In this document: positions 10,803 through 18,969 of the stretch, one piece after another
Position numbering within the stretch: the stretch's first letter is position 1
How the letters are laid out: the number at the start of each line of letters is the position of its first letter
Assembly (NCBI GenBank): GCA_963783105.1
Contig: CAWAMI010000001.1
Span: 620,001-684,000, forward strand
DNA length: 64,000 bases
Source: JAVEDQ01 sp963783105
GTDB taxonomy: Bacteria > Actinomycetota > Actinomycetes > Frankiales > Frankiaceae
Direction: 5' to 3'
Made by a program: the position numbers and the translations under genes
Notes under the pieces: model-generated
Told to the model about the DNA's origin: nothing
The model's database searches: none
Seen by the model: only the letters and a program-made list of their open reading frames with translations

Positions 10803-13124
10803 GTGACGTCGGCGGTCGGGCAGGAAGGCTCTGCGGGCGCTGACGCCTCGGCCGAGGGCGAACTGGCCCGCGAGCAGCGCTACGTCAGCGGTCTCTACGC
10901 GCGCCTCGACGAGTTGCGCGCTCGCACCGCCGAGCAGTTGTCGGAGGTGCGTCGACGCGGGCCGGTCGGTACCCCGCAGAACCGCTCGGAGCGTGACTCC
11001 TTCGCGACGCTCTACGAGGACCGCCTCGCGCAGTTGAACGCCGTCGAGAACGGGCTGTGCTTCGGGCGGCTGGACACGACGCCTCGAGAAGATGACGGAG
11101 ACGGGGACGAGGACGGGGAGGACCGCTACTACGTGGGGCGGCTCGGGCTCTCCGACGACGCCAGCCGTTCCCTGCTGGTGGACTGGCGGGCCCCCGCGGC
11201 GCAGCGGTTCTACCGCGCCACACCCGCGCAACCCGACGGCGTCGTCCGTCGCCGTCACCTGCGCAGCCGTGGTCGCACGGTGCTCGGCATCGACGACGAC
11301 GTGTTCGACCTCGAGTCGCTCAGCGAGGACGAGCGCAGCACGCTGAACGGCGAGGCCGCGCTGCTCGCCGCCCTGTCCGAGAGCCGCACCGGCCGGATGT
11401 CGGACATCGTCGCAACCATCCAGAACGAGCAGGACCGGGTCATCCGCTCGGAGCTGCAGGGCGTCCTCGTCGTGCAGGGCGGTCCCGGAACCGGTAAGAC
11501 GGCCGTCGCGCTGCACCGGGCGGCCTACCTGCTCTACACCTACCGGGAGCGGCTGGCCCGCTCCGGCGTCCTCGTGGTCGGACCGACGCCGGTGTTCCTC
11601 CGCTACATCGGCCAGGTGCTGCCGTCGCTGGGCGAGACCGGCGTGCTGCTGGCCACGCCGGACGAGCTGCTCGCCGACGTCGAGGTCGCCGGTCCGGAAC
11701 CGCGGGAGGACGTGGCGCGCCTCAAGGGCGACCTGCGGATGGCGGACGTGCTCGCCGCCGCGGTCGCCGACCGGCAGCAGTTGCTGCGCGAGGACGTCGA
11801 GATCCCGTTCGAGGGCGAGACGCTGACCCTGACCCGTCGCAACGTCAGCTCGGCCCGCAACCGCGCCCGCCGCAGCCGCCGCTCGCACAACGACGCACGG
11901 CGGATCTTCCTCCGGGCACTGCTCGAACCGTTGGTGGCGCAGGCCCTGGAGCTGCCCGACGGCCCCGACCCCGGCGACGCGCCCTACGTGCGGCGGGCGA
12001 TCGCCCAGGTGTCCGACTTCCGCGAGGTGGTCGGACGGCTGTGGCCCCGGCTGCGCCATCAGCGCCTGCTGCGCGAACTCTTCGCCTCGCGGGACGCGCT
12101 GGCGCGGGCCGGCCGGGACGTGCTGAGCGACGCCGAGATCGACCTGCTCGTCCGCGATCCGGGCGAGGGCTGGACGTCCGCGGACGTGCCCCTGCTCGAT
12201 GAGGCGGCCGAGCTGCTCGGCGACCCGGACGCACTGCTCCGCGCCCAGCAGGAGCGCCAACGGGAGCAGGCCGAGCGGGCCTACGCCGAGGGGGTGCTGC
12301 AGATCGGCTCGCTCAGCGGGTCGGTCGACGCGGGTCAGCTCGCCGAGCGGTTCCGGGACCGCGGGCCCGAGCTCACCGTCGCCGAGCGTGCCGCGGGCGA
12401 CCGCGAATGGACCTTTGGACACGTGATCGTCGACGAGGCGCAGGAACTGTCGCCGATGACCTGGCGGCTGCTCACGCGGCGGTGCCCGAGCCGCTCGTTC
12501 ACCGCCGTGGGCGACGTCGCGCAGACGGGTGCCGCCGAGGGTGCGTCGTCGTGGGCGGAGGTGCTCGACCCCTTCGTGTCCGGCCGGTGGCGGGTCGAGG
12601 AGCTGCGGGTCAACTACCGCACCCCGGTCGAGATCATGGACGTGGCGGCCGACGTGCTCGCGGCCGTCGACCCGTCGCTGCGGCCGCCGGAGTCGGTCCG
12701 GGAGGGCGGGGACCCGCCGCGTGCGGTGCGCGTATCGCCCGGTGCCCTGCTCGGCGAGCTGCCCGGCCTGGTCGCCGACGAGGCCGTGGTGGTCGGGGAC
12801 GGGACGGTGGCGGTCCTCGTGCCGGGCGAGCGCTATGAGGAGTTCCGCGCCGCTGTGGGGCAGGCGCTGCCGGACCTCGTCACGGGTACCGGCGAGCAGC
12901 TGACCGCACGGGTGACGGTGCTGCCGGTACGTCAGGCGAAGGGCCTGGAGTTCGACGCCGTCGTCGTGGTGGACCCGTCGTCGATCCTGGCCGCGACCCG
13001 GCGCGGCGCGAACGATCTCTACGTCGCGGTGACGCGGGCGACCAAGCGGCTGACCGTGGTGAGCGGCCGGGGAGCTGCCGGACGTTTTGGGTCGGCTTCC
13101 CGTCGCCGAGGGGGTCCCGCCTAG
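10803..13124 (+). CDS. helD: HelD-like RNA polymerase recycling motor (UvrD/Rep superfamily ATPase)
   Basis: This 773-aa superfamily-1 helicase-like protein has an N-terminal coiled coil (about 15-60, region ELAREQRYVSGLYARLDELR), Walker A VQGGPGTGKTAVALHRAAYL (about 222-241), Walker B/DEAQ-box IVDEAQELSPMTW and helicase motifs such as AVGDVAQT, LRVNYRTP and QAKGLEFDAV. HelD proteins remove stalled RNA polymerase from DNA, and some actinobacterial members (HelR) give rifamycin tolerance. The GTG start at 10803 has AGGAGG four bases upstream. I found no rifamycin-associated element in the 147 bases upstream. Confidence 0.88.
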   Translation: MTSAVGQEGSAGADASAEGELAREQRYVSGLYARLDELRARTAEQLSEVRRRGPVGTPQNRSERDSFATLYEDRLAQLNAVENGLCFGRLDTTPREDDGDGDEDGEDRYYVGRLGLSDDASRSLLVDWRAPAAQRFYRATPAQPDGVVRRRHLRSRGRTVLGIDDDVFDLESLSEDERSTLNGEAALLAALSESRTGRMSDIVATIQNEQDRVIRSELQGVLVVQGGPGTGKTAVALHRAAYLLYTYRERLARSGVLVVGPTPVFLRYIGQVLPSLGETGVLLATPDELLADVEVAGPEPREDVARLKGDLRMADVLAAAVADRQQLLREDVEIPFEGETLTLTRRNVSSARNRARRSRRSHNDARRIFLRALLEPLVAQALELPDGPDPGDAPYVRRAIAQVSDFREVVGRLWPRLRHQRLLRELFASRDALARAGRDVLSDAEIDLLVRDPGEGWTSADVPLLDEAAELLGDPDALLRAQQERQREQAERAYAEGVLQIGSLSGSVDAGQLAERFRDRGPELTVAERAAGDREWTFGHVIVDEAQELSPMTWRLLTRRCPSRSFTAVGDVAQTGAAEGASSWAEVLDPFVSGRWRVEELRVNYRTPVEIMDVAADVLAAVDPSLRPPESVREGGDPPRAVRVSPGALLGELPGLVADEAVVVGDGTVAVLVPGERYEEFRAAVGQALPDLVTGTGEQLTARVTVLPVRQAKGLEFDAVVVVDPSSILAATRRGANDLYVAVTRATKRLTVVSGRGAAGRFGSASRRRGGPA

Positions 13125-13137
13125 ATCACGGATGTAA

Positions 13138-13160
13138 GGGCCTCCGACCCGGAGGGGGCC
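13138..13160 (+). terminator. Weak hairpin after the HelD-like gene
   Basis: CCTCC (13141-13145) and GGAGG (13151-13155) form a short stem extendable through a bulge by flanking GGG/GCC. No T tract follows. It is placed as expected for a terminator of the upstream gene. Confidence 0.25.
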
Positions 13161-13231
13161 GAGGAGTCCGCGCGCGCCTCGGTGCCCTCCCTTGCACAAC
13201 CAGGCTTCACGGGGAGCCATGGAGTCTCGAT

Positions 13232-13258
13232 CTGTGGATAGCGCGGGGTTGTCCACAG
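13232..13258. promoter_or_regulatory. Inverted pair of DnaA-box-like 9-mers
   Basis: TTGTCCACA at 13249-13257 equals the DnaA box form preferred in high-GC actinobacteria. TGTGGATAG at 13233-13241 is, on the other strand, CTATCCACA, one base from the classical TTATCCACA. Together they make a CTGTGGA/TCCACAG inverted repeat. Two sites alone do not make an origin; they might be a DnaA-responsive element or just a hairpin upstream of the HNH gene. Confidence 0.35.
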
Positions 13259-13310
13259 ATTGAGAACGCGCAGCTCAGGGTCTGTTTCCCGAGGCTTCGT
13301 CGTGGCATAA

Positions 13311-13326
13311 TCGAACACATGTTCGA
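13311..13326. promoter_or_regulatory. LexA-binding SOS box overlapping the HNH-protein start codon
   Basis: TCGAACACATGTTCGA is a perfect TCGAAC-N4-GTTCGA palindrome, the mycobacterial/actinobacterial SOS box. The ATG start (13319-13321) lies inside it. A -10-like CATAAT at 13306-13311 would put the transcription start at about 13318, so the mRNA may be leaderless and LexA would cover -10 and +1. DNA-damage-inducible expression is the direct prediction. Confidence 0.85.
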
Positions 13327-14941
13327 ACAAGAGGAGGGCGCGTCGGAGCCGCCCGCGTCCCCCGAGCCGTCAGGGTTTGATGCCGATCTGCTGCTCGGTG
13401 CCCCGTCGGCGCAGTCGATTGCGCTGTTGCTGTCGACCGATCCGGGGTCGTTGGAGCGGGAGGACGCGGTCGCGGCGGCGGCCGGCGCGGAGCTGGCCAA
13501 ACGGCTGCTGGACGCCGTGCAGCTGCGGTGCCTGGCTCGGGCGGCCGGGACGCGCCGCGACCCCGGCGAGCTGTCGGAGGTGGGGCAGGAGCTGTCGGCG
13601 GCGACGAATCTGGCTCCGATCACCGCGTCGTGCCGTACCGACCTGGCCTGCGAAACCGTCGCTCGACTACCCCGCACTCTCGGCCATCTCGAAGCCGGTC
13701 GCTACACGCTGCGCCACGTCGAGATCGTCGAACGCGCGACCCGCCAGCTGACGGATGAGCAGTCCCGCGCCGTGGATCGGCAGCTCCCCGCCCGGCCGCT
13801 TCTGCTCAAGCGGCGGCTGGCCGAGGCGATCGCTCGGATCGACCCCGAGTTGCTGAACCGGAAGATCGAGCGGGCTCGCGAGAGCCGCGGGGTCGACTTC
13901 TGGACCGACGCCCTCGACGGCACCGCAGGCCTCAGCGTGCACGGCCCGCTCGCCTCCGCCGCCACCATCAAGGCCGCCGTCGACACCCTCGCGGGCCCCA
14001 CCCGGCCCGGCGAATGCCGCAGCCTCGACCAGCGCCGGTTCGACGCCGTGCACGACTGGGCCCGCACGGTGCTCGGCCTCGCCGATCCGACCATCCCCCG
14101 CCGCGCCGGGCTGGCCGGCGCGGCCGGTCTGACCGGTGGCACCGCCGGCGACGGCGGCAGCGGCGACGACGGTGGCCGGGGTGCCGCCGGTGGGAGGCCC
14201 GGAAGCGGCGGCAGCGCCGCCCCGGCGAGCTGTGGGGCGTGTGGCCGCACCGGCCCGGCGAGGATCCCGATCAACGTCACCATCGGCCTCGAAGCCCTGC
14301 TGCGGCTGTCCGAAGCACCGGGAGACCTCAACGGCGAACCGATTCCCGCCGAGGTCGCCCGCGAACTCGCCGCCGACGGCCGCTGGCGCCGCTTCGTCAT
14401 CGAACGAGCCACCGGCCGCCTGCTCGACGTCGGCGCCGCCACCTACCGGCCCGGCGCCGCCCTCGCCCGCTTCGTCCGCGGCCGCGACCGCACCTGCACC
14501 TTCCCCTCCTGCACCCGCCCGGCCGAACGCTGCGACCTCGACCACATCACCGAATTCAGCCGCGGCGGGCCGACCACCGCCCCCAACCTCGGCCCCAAGT
14601 GCCGCAGTCACCATCGACTCAGACACGAATACGGCTGGACGACCAGCCGGACCCCCGAGGCCCACACCGACTGGACCGCCCCGTCCGGCCGGGTCTATCG
14701 CAACCCCGCCGACCAGTACGGCGACGACCCCGCTCTCAACGCCTACCTGACTCGCGGCACCGCGTTCCGGCTGGCCCGCGAGAAGGCCGAACGTGACCAC
14801 GTCGAACGCCTCCGCCGGCCACCCTCTCGCCCGAGCAGACCACCCGGCCGGGCACCCGACCGACCCGCCGGCCGTGCCGCCGATCCCTGGACCACACCAC
14901 CCCAGAGCCACGCCGAGCCGGACGAGGAGCCACCCTTCTGA
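13319..14941 (+). CDS. DUF222 / 13E12-family HNH endonuclease-like protein
   Basis: This 540-aa protein has an N-terminal DUF222 domain (about residues 30-250), a low-complexity Gly/Ala/Ser linker (about 260-310) and a C-terminal HNH nuclease domain (about 380-440) with a zinc-type CTFPSC motif, the LDHI core and CRSHHRLRH. These are the 13E12-repeat proteins that occur in many copies in mycobacteria and related actinobacteria; biological role unresolved. The ATG at 13319 is fixed by the SOS box and leaderless-type promoter around it. The last about 60 residues are a Pro/Arg-rich disordered tail. In M. tuberculosis several family members are LexA-regulated, so the arrangement here is consistent. 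Confidence 0.92.
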   Translation: MFEQEEGASEPPASPEPSGFDADLLLGAPSAQSIALLLSTDPGSLEREDAVAAAAGAELAKRLLDAVQLRCLARAAGTRRDPGELSEVGQELSAATNLAPITASCRTDLACETVARLPRTLGHLEAGRYTLRHVEIVERATRQLTDEQSRAVDRQLPARPLLLKRRLAEAIARIDPELLNRKIERARESRGVDFWTDALDGTAGLSVHGPLASAATIKAAVDTLAGPTRPGECRSLDQRRFDAVHDWARTVLGLADPTIPRRAGLAGAAGLTGGTAGDGGSGDDGGRGAAGGRPGSGGSAAPASCGACGRTGPARIPINVTIGLEALLRLSEAPGDLNGEPIPAEVARELAADGRWRRFVIERATGRLLDVGAATYRPGAALARFVRGRDRTCTFPSCTRPAERCDLDHITEFSRGGPTTAPNLGPKCRSHHRLRHEYGWTTSRTPEAHTDWTAPSGRVYRNPADQYGDDPALNAYLTRGTAFRLAREKAERDHVERLRRPPSRPSRPPGRAPDRPAGRAADPWTTPPQSHAEPDEEPPF

Positions 14942-14966
14942 TGAACGCGCCAGCTGCTGAGTTGCC

Positions 14967-15803
14967 TCAGTCATCGAGCGCGGCGAGCTCCGTCTCCAGC
15001 TTCGCCAGCTCGGCCCGGAGCGTCGCCGCGCGCTTCTGCGCCTCGTTGCGGCAGGCCTCGACGGTGCTGTCGAGCTGGCGCCGCAGCGCCTGGTCCTCCA
15101 ACTGGTCGGCGAAGGCTCGGATGGCGGCGAGTGGGACCGGCTGCGGCTTGTCGCGGCGGCCGGCGACGAGCGCCTCGACGGTCCAGCCGAAGTCGGCGAA
15201 CCGGAGCGTGAGCGTCACCTTGGGGGGCGAACCGGTACGGCCGGCTCGGGCCGGTCGGCGGGGCTTGTCGGGCCGGGGCTCGCCGGAGCTCGCGGCTGCG
15301 CCCTCGCCCGCGCCATCGGCGCCGGCCCCGGCGCTCGCGTTCGCGTTCGACGACAGGGGCTGCTCACCCTCGGGTCGGGTGGGCGCGGCCGGCGGGGGAG
15401 GCGGCTCGACGACGCGCTCGGCCCGGGTCCGGCGGTCGGGACGCTCCGGCTCGAGGATCGGCTCCTGGCGTCGCGCTGCGGGAGCCGCCGAGGCGGCCGA
15501 CCTCTTCGATGCGCCTTTCCCGGCGCCGTTCCCAGCCGCCGCGTCGCCGGCTCCCGCCGCCCGCTTCCGGCGGCCGGGTAGCCCGACCTCCTCCGGCGAG
15601 AAGGGCAGCTCGTCCTGGCCGACCTTGAGGTGCAGGAACTCCGAGTCCTGCGGCGGGTCGTCGATGCGGACCAGCTGCCCACGACTGCCGGCCGGCAGCC
15701 CGGCGCCTCCGGACAGGAGCACCAGCGAGGGACGCTTGCCGTTCGCCAGTTCCTCGCGGAGCCGCGCGATGGCGGCGTCGTCCAGGGGCTGTGCGTTGGC
15801 CAT
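14967..15803 (-). CDS. Uncharacterised protein with two conserved ends and a long disordered centre
   Basis: The 278-aa product has a folded N-terminal segment (about 1-75, with LVLLSGGAGLPAG and HLKVGQDELPFSPEEVGLP), a Pro/Ala/Arg/Gly-rich probably disordered middle (about 76-190), and a C-terminal part (about 190-278) ending in a heptad-like coiled coil (RAATLRAELAKLETELAALDD-type pattern). No signal peptide or membrane segment. It lies ten bases downstream of the zinc-ribbon gene and is probably co-transcribed with it. I do not recognise a family with a known function. Confidence 0.72.
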   Translation of the reverse strand: MANAQPLDDAAIARLREELANGKRPSLVLLSGGAGLPAGSRGQLVRIDDPPQDSEFLHLKVGQDELPFSPEEVGLPGRRKRAAGAGDAAAGNGAGKGASKRSAASAAPAARRQEPILEPERPDRRTRAERVVEPPPPPAAPTRPEGEQPLSSNANASAGAGADGAGEGAAASSGEPRPDKPRRPARAGRTGSPPKVTLTLRFADFGWTVEALVAGRRDKPQPVPLAAIRAFADQLEDQALRRQLDSTVEACRNEAQKRAATLRAELAKLETELAALDD

Positions 15804-15813
15804 CGTCTGCTCC

Positions 15814-16299
15814 TCAGCCGAAGGTCGAGCGGGGAAGCCCCTCGGCTTCCTGCGCCTCGGCGAGCCTGCGCTCGAACTCCTCGCGGTGGAGTTCGACGAG
15901 TTCGGCCCGCGCCCTTCCCGGACCGCGCCGTTCAGCCGCGGCGGAGGCGAGCAACGCCCGGTACTCCTCCGAGTGGGCGTCGGTCAGGTCCTCCAGCGCG
16001 ATGGCCCGGGCCCGGGCGCGCCGCGCGGCGGGCTCGCCCCGGCCGACCATGGCGCGCATCGGCACGGGCTCCGGCGGGGCGGCCGGGGTGGACGGCCTGG
16101 CGGTCCGGCTCGAGGAGCCGTTGCCGGATGCCGCGGTCGAGCTCCGCCGTGTGGTGACGGGAGCCGATGTGCGGCGTTTCCTCGCGGGCTTCGGGGCGAG
16201 GCAGGCAGAGCAGGTCGTGGCCTCGTCGTCGGGTGAGGGGAAGTCGTCGATCGACAGCACGCGACGGCAGGTGTCGCAGCGGCGCCACGAGGAAGGCAT
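15814..16299 (-). CDS. Small zinc-ribbon protein of unknown function
   Basis: This 161-aa protein carries an N-terminal treble-clef/zinc-ribbon pattern, CDTC at about residues 8-11 and CSAC at about 30-33, followed by a basic Ser/Thr/Ala-rich linker (about 36-85) and a charged helical C-terminal half rich in Arg, Ala and Glu. Such a layout suggests nucleic-acid or protein binding, but no function can be assigned. It heads a probable two-gene operon with the downstream uncharacterised gene and is 43 bases downstream of the dehalogenase gene on the same strand. Confidence 0.7.
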   Translation of the reverse strand: MPSSWRRCDTCRRVLSIDDFPSPDDEATTCSACLAPKPARKRRTSAPVTTRRSSTAASGNGSSSRTARPSTPAAPPEPVPMRAMVGRGEPAARRARARAIALEDLTDAHSEEYRALLASAAAERRGPGRARAELVELHREEFERRLAEAQEAEGLPRSTFG

Positions 16300-16342
16300 T
16301 GCCTCATCTTCGCAGGCGATCCGGACCGACGCGCCGGCAGGT

Positions 16343-17290
16343 TCAACGGATGGCGGGCATCACCTGTTCGTCGACGAAATCGGCGATGTAGCCGGCCAGC
16401 TGTTCGCCGGCGTCCTCCTGCAGGAAGTGACCCGCACCGGTGACCGTGGGCTGCTCCCGCTCGGCTGCCGACGGCACGACGCGCGACAGGATCGGTGCCA
16501 TGGCGCCGGTGATGGGGTCCCCGTCGCTGAAGGCGACGAGGAAGGGCTTGGTCCATTCGCTCAGCCGCTGCCACGCGAGGCGGTTCGCCTCGGTGGCCGG
16601 ATCGTCCGGGCTGGTCGGGAGGATCTGCGGCATCGCCCGTGGTCCGGCCTTGAACGACTCGTCCGGGAACGGGGCGTCATAGGCCTCGCGGGCGGCGTCC
16701 GACAGCCCGTTGCGGCAGCCGCTGGCGACCAGGCGGCCGACGTCGAGGGTGGGCGCCGACTCGACGGCGCGTCGGAAGGCCCACCAGATGTCGGGCATCT
16801 GGTGGTCGCCGGTCGGGAGGCCGGTGTTGGCGGCGACGATCCCGGCGAACCGGTCGGGCTGCTCGGTCGCGAGCCGCAGTCCGATCAGGCCGCCCCAGTC
16901 CTGCCCGACCAGCGTCACGTCCCGCAGGTCGAGGGCGTCGAAGGCGGCCGAGCGCACCCACTCGACGTGCCGGGCGTAGGTGTGGTCGCCGACGTCGGCC
17001 GGCTTGTCCGACCGCCCGAAGCCGATGAGGTCGAACGCGATCGCCCGCACCCCCCGGCCGGCGAGCACCGGAAGCATCGAGCGGTACAGATAGGACCAGG
17101 TCGGCTCGCCGTGCAGGAGCAGCACGACGGGCCCGTCCGCCGGGCCGTCCTCCACGTAGGCGAGCCGAAGCGGCTCGTCCCCGTCACCGGCGGAGCCCAC
17201 GCCTCCACCCGGGACGTCGACGAACCGTGGCTCGTACGGGAAGTCGGGGAGATCGGCGAAGCGTTCGTCCGGGGTCCGGAGGATGGTCAT
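16343..17290 (-). CDS. Haloalkane dehalogenase, HLD-I (DhlA-like) subfamily
   Basis: This 315-aa alpha/beta hydrolase has HGEPTWSYLYR (residues 60-70, halide-stabilising Glu62 as in DhlA), the nucleophile elbow GQDWGG with Asp131 and halide-binding Trp132, a likely catalytic acid in AFSDGDP (256-258) and base His288 in GAGHFLQED. This set fits hydrolytic dehalogenation of alkyl halides to alcohols rather than a serine esterase. The ATG at 17290-17288 overlaps the upstream stop (TGATG), so translation is coupled to the FMN-protein gene. Native substrate unknown. Confidence 0.88.
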   Translation of the reverse strand: MTILRTPDERFADLPDFPYEPRFVDVPGGGVGSAGDGDEPLRLAYVEDGPADGPVVLLLHGEPTWSYLYRSMLPVLAGRGVRAIAFDLIGFGRSDKPADVGDHTYARHVEWVRSAAFDALDLRDVTLVGQDWGGLIGLRLATEQPDRFAGIVAANTGLPTGDHQMPDIWWAFRRAVESAPTLDVGRLVASGCRNGLSDAAREAYDAPFPDESFKAGPRAMPQILPTSPDDPATEANRLAWQRLSEWTKPFLVAFSDGDPITGAMAPILSRVVPSAAEREQPTVTGAGHFLQEDAGEQLAGYIADFVDEQVMPAIR

Positions 17291-18846
17291 CAGGGTCCCT
17301 CGTCGGTGTCGGGGATGTGCGGCGGGTTGAGCATCACGTCGTGCAGTTCCTTGAGGTCCTCCGGGCTCGGCACGCCCCAGGTCGGCTCGTAGCGGTAGAG
17401 CTCCTGCACCGACGTGCTGCGCAGCGCGGCGTCGAGGAGCTCGACCTGCGTGCCGGTGACGTGCGCCGGGTGCTCGACCCCGCACGCCTCGGACACCCGC
17501 TGCAGGTCCCGGCGGAAGGTCCGCAGGTAGTTCGCACAGCGCGCGGACTTCAGGTCGGGGTCGAGGCCGCGGGTGAGCCACCGGTTCTGGGTCGCGACGC
17601 CCGTCGGGCAGGTGTCGGTGTGGCACTTCTGCGCCTGGATGCAGCCGATGGACAGCATCGCCTCGCGGCCGACGTTCACGATGTCCGCGCCCAACGCGAA
17701 GGCGACGAGCGCGTTGTCGGGGAGGCCGAGCTTGCCGGAGCCGACGAACACGACGTCGTCCGCCAGCCCGGCCTGCGCGAAGCGACGGTACACCTGCGCG
17801 AACGCGGTACGGAACGGCACGGAGACGTGGTCGGTGAACACCAGCGGCGCCGCGCCGGTACCCCCTTCGGCGCCGTCGATCGTCACGAAGTCCACGCCCC
17901 GGTCCCGGGACGTCATCTGCCGGCACAGCTCGGACCAGAAGTCGAGCTCGCCGACCGCCGACTTGATGCCGACCGGGAGTCCGGTCGCGTCGGCGACGCG
18001 CTCGACGAAGTCGAGCATCGAGTCGACGTCGGAGAATTCGCGGTGGCGGGACGGACTGAGGCAGTCCTCGCCGACGGCGATGTCGCGGGCCCTGGCGATG
18101 TCCGGGCTGACCTTCGCCCCGGGCAGCATCCCGCCGAGCCCCGGCTTCGCCCCCTGGCTCAGCTTGATCTCGACGGCCTTCACCGGCGCGGAAGCGACGA
18201 GGTCCACGAGCTTCGGCAGGTCGAAGCGTCCCTTCTTGTCCCGGCACCCGAAGTACGCGGTGCCGAGCTGGAACACCAGGTTGCCGCCGTGGCGGTGGTG
18301 CTCGGACAGTCCGCCCTCGCCCGTGTTCTGCATGCAGCCGGCGAGAGCGGCCCCGCGGTTGAGCGCCTCGACCGCCGGCGCGGACAGCGAGCCGAAGCTC
18401 ATGCCGCTGATGTTGACCACGGACGGCGGCCGGAAGGAGTGACGCCGTCCACGCGGACGGCCGAGCACCTTGGCGCAGGGCAGGTAGGCGTCGTGCGCCT
18501 GGACCGCCGGCGCGGTCGAGCTGACCGTCCCGACGGTGCTGTGCCGGATCAGGACGAAGCCGGCCTGGTTGTCCATGTCCTTGTCGGAGCCGAAGCCGAA
18601 GTAGTTGTTCTCCAGCTTCGCGGACGCGTAGACCCAGCGGCGCTGATCCCGGCTGAACGGCCGCTCGGCGTCACTCGCCGCGATGATGTACTGCCGCAGC
18701 TCGGGGCCCATCCGCTCCAGGAGGAATCGGAGGTGCCCGAGCACCGGATAGTTCCGGGTGACGGCATGCCTGCGCTGCACCAGGTCGTGCACCGCGGTCG
18801 CCACCAACGAAGCGAGCAGTCCGCCCCCGACCGCCCATCGCCGCAC
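17290..18846 (-). CDS. FMN-binding glutamate-synthase-like protein (GltB2/YerD type)
   Basis: The 518-aa product has one N-terminal membrane anchor (about residues 4-22), then a glutamate synthase central domain: RHSTVGTVSS, SGMSFGSLSAPAVEALNRGA, KLSQGAKPGLGGMLPG, TIDGAEGGTGAAP and a CHTDTCPTGVATQ segment matching the Fe-S/FMN region. It lacks the glutaminase (GAT) and GXGXG domains of true GltB, as usual in this stand-alone family. It may transfer amino groups or reduce an unknown substrate; the membrane anchor and coupling to a dehalogenase suggest a peripheral redox role, which is inference. Confidence 0.88.
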   Translation of the reverse strand: MRRWAVGGGLLASLVATAVHDLVQRRHAVTRNYPVLGHLRFLLERMGPELRQYIIAASDAERPFSRDQRRWVYASAKLENNYFGFGSDKDMDNQAGFVLIRHSTVGTVSSTAPAVQAHDAYLPCAKVLGRPRGRRHSFRPPSVVNISGMSFGSLSAPAVEALNRGAALAGCMQNTGEGGLSEHHRHGGNLVFQLGTAYFGCRDKKGRFDLPKLVDLVASAPVKAVEIKLSQGAKPGLGGMLPGAKVSPDIARARDIAVGEDCLSPSRHREFSDVDSMLDFVERVADATGLPVGIKSAVGELDFWSELCRQMTSRDRGVDFVTIDGAEGGTGAAPLVFTDHVSVPFRTAFAQVYRRFAQAGLADDVVFVGSGKLGLPDNALVAFALGADIVNVGREAMLSIGCIQAQKCHTDTCPTGVATQNRWLTRGLDPDLKSARCANYLRTFRRDLQRVSEACGVEHPAHVTGTQVELLDAALRSTSVQELYRYEPTWGVPSPEDLKELHDVMLNPPHIPDTDEGP

Positions 18847-18859
18847 GGTCTCTCCCCTC

Positions 18860-18902
18860 GTCGACGCCCTTGTCGACCCGTCCGTCGACCCGAATCGTCG
18901 AC
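18860..18902. repeat. Four GTCGAC hexamers at 12-13 base spacing
   Basis: GTCGAC begins at 18860, 18872, 18884 and 18897, giving a nearly regular 12-base period in the divergent intergenic region. The bases between differ, so this is either a degenerate short tandem repeat or a row of protein-binding sites on similar helix faces. Confidence 0.6.
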
Positions 18903-18926
18903 TGCCCTGTCATGCCTGTTCTGTTC

Positions 18927-18947
18927 CGGGTTACCGGACGTAACCCG
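18927..18947. promoter_or_regulatory. Palindromic operator candidate between divergent genes
   Basis: CGGGTTAC and GTAACCCG form perfect 8-bp arms around CGGAC. It sits 80 bases before the FMN-protein start (minus strand) and 23 before the GTG of the plus-strand gene, ideal for a TetR- or MarR-type dimer. No regulator gene is adjacent. Confidence 0.5.
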
Positions 18948-18969
18948 CTTCACGCGAGATGCTGCCAGC

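Noticed and set aside
10755..13256. 833-codon open frame antisense to the HelD-like gene
   Set aside because: Shadow frame; no recognisable domain, while the plus strand carries all helicase motifs.
13232..13258. Chromosomal origin of replication
   Set aside because: Only two DnaA-like boxes, no AT-rich unwinding region, and no dnaA, dnaN or rpmH nearby.
13667..14974. 435-codon antisense frame opposite the HNH gene
   Set aside because: Gly/Ala/Arg low-complexity translation without family features; plus-strand DUF222/HNH is clear.
16343..18247. Single 634-codon gene covering dehalogenase and part of the FMN protein
   Set aside because: The upstream half is out-of-frame translation of the glutamate-synthase-like gene; the dehalogenase starts at its ATG at 17290.
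18860..18902. CRISPR array
   Set aside because: The repeated unit is only six bases, spacers are about six bases, and no cas gene is present.
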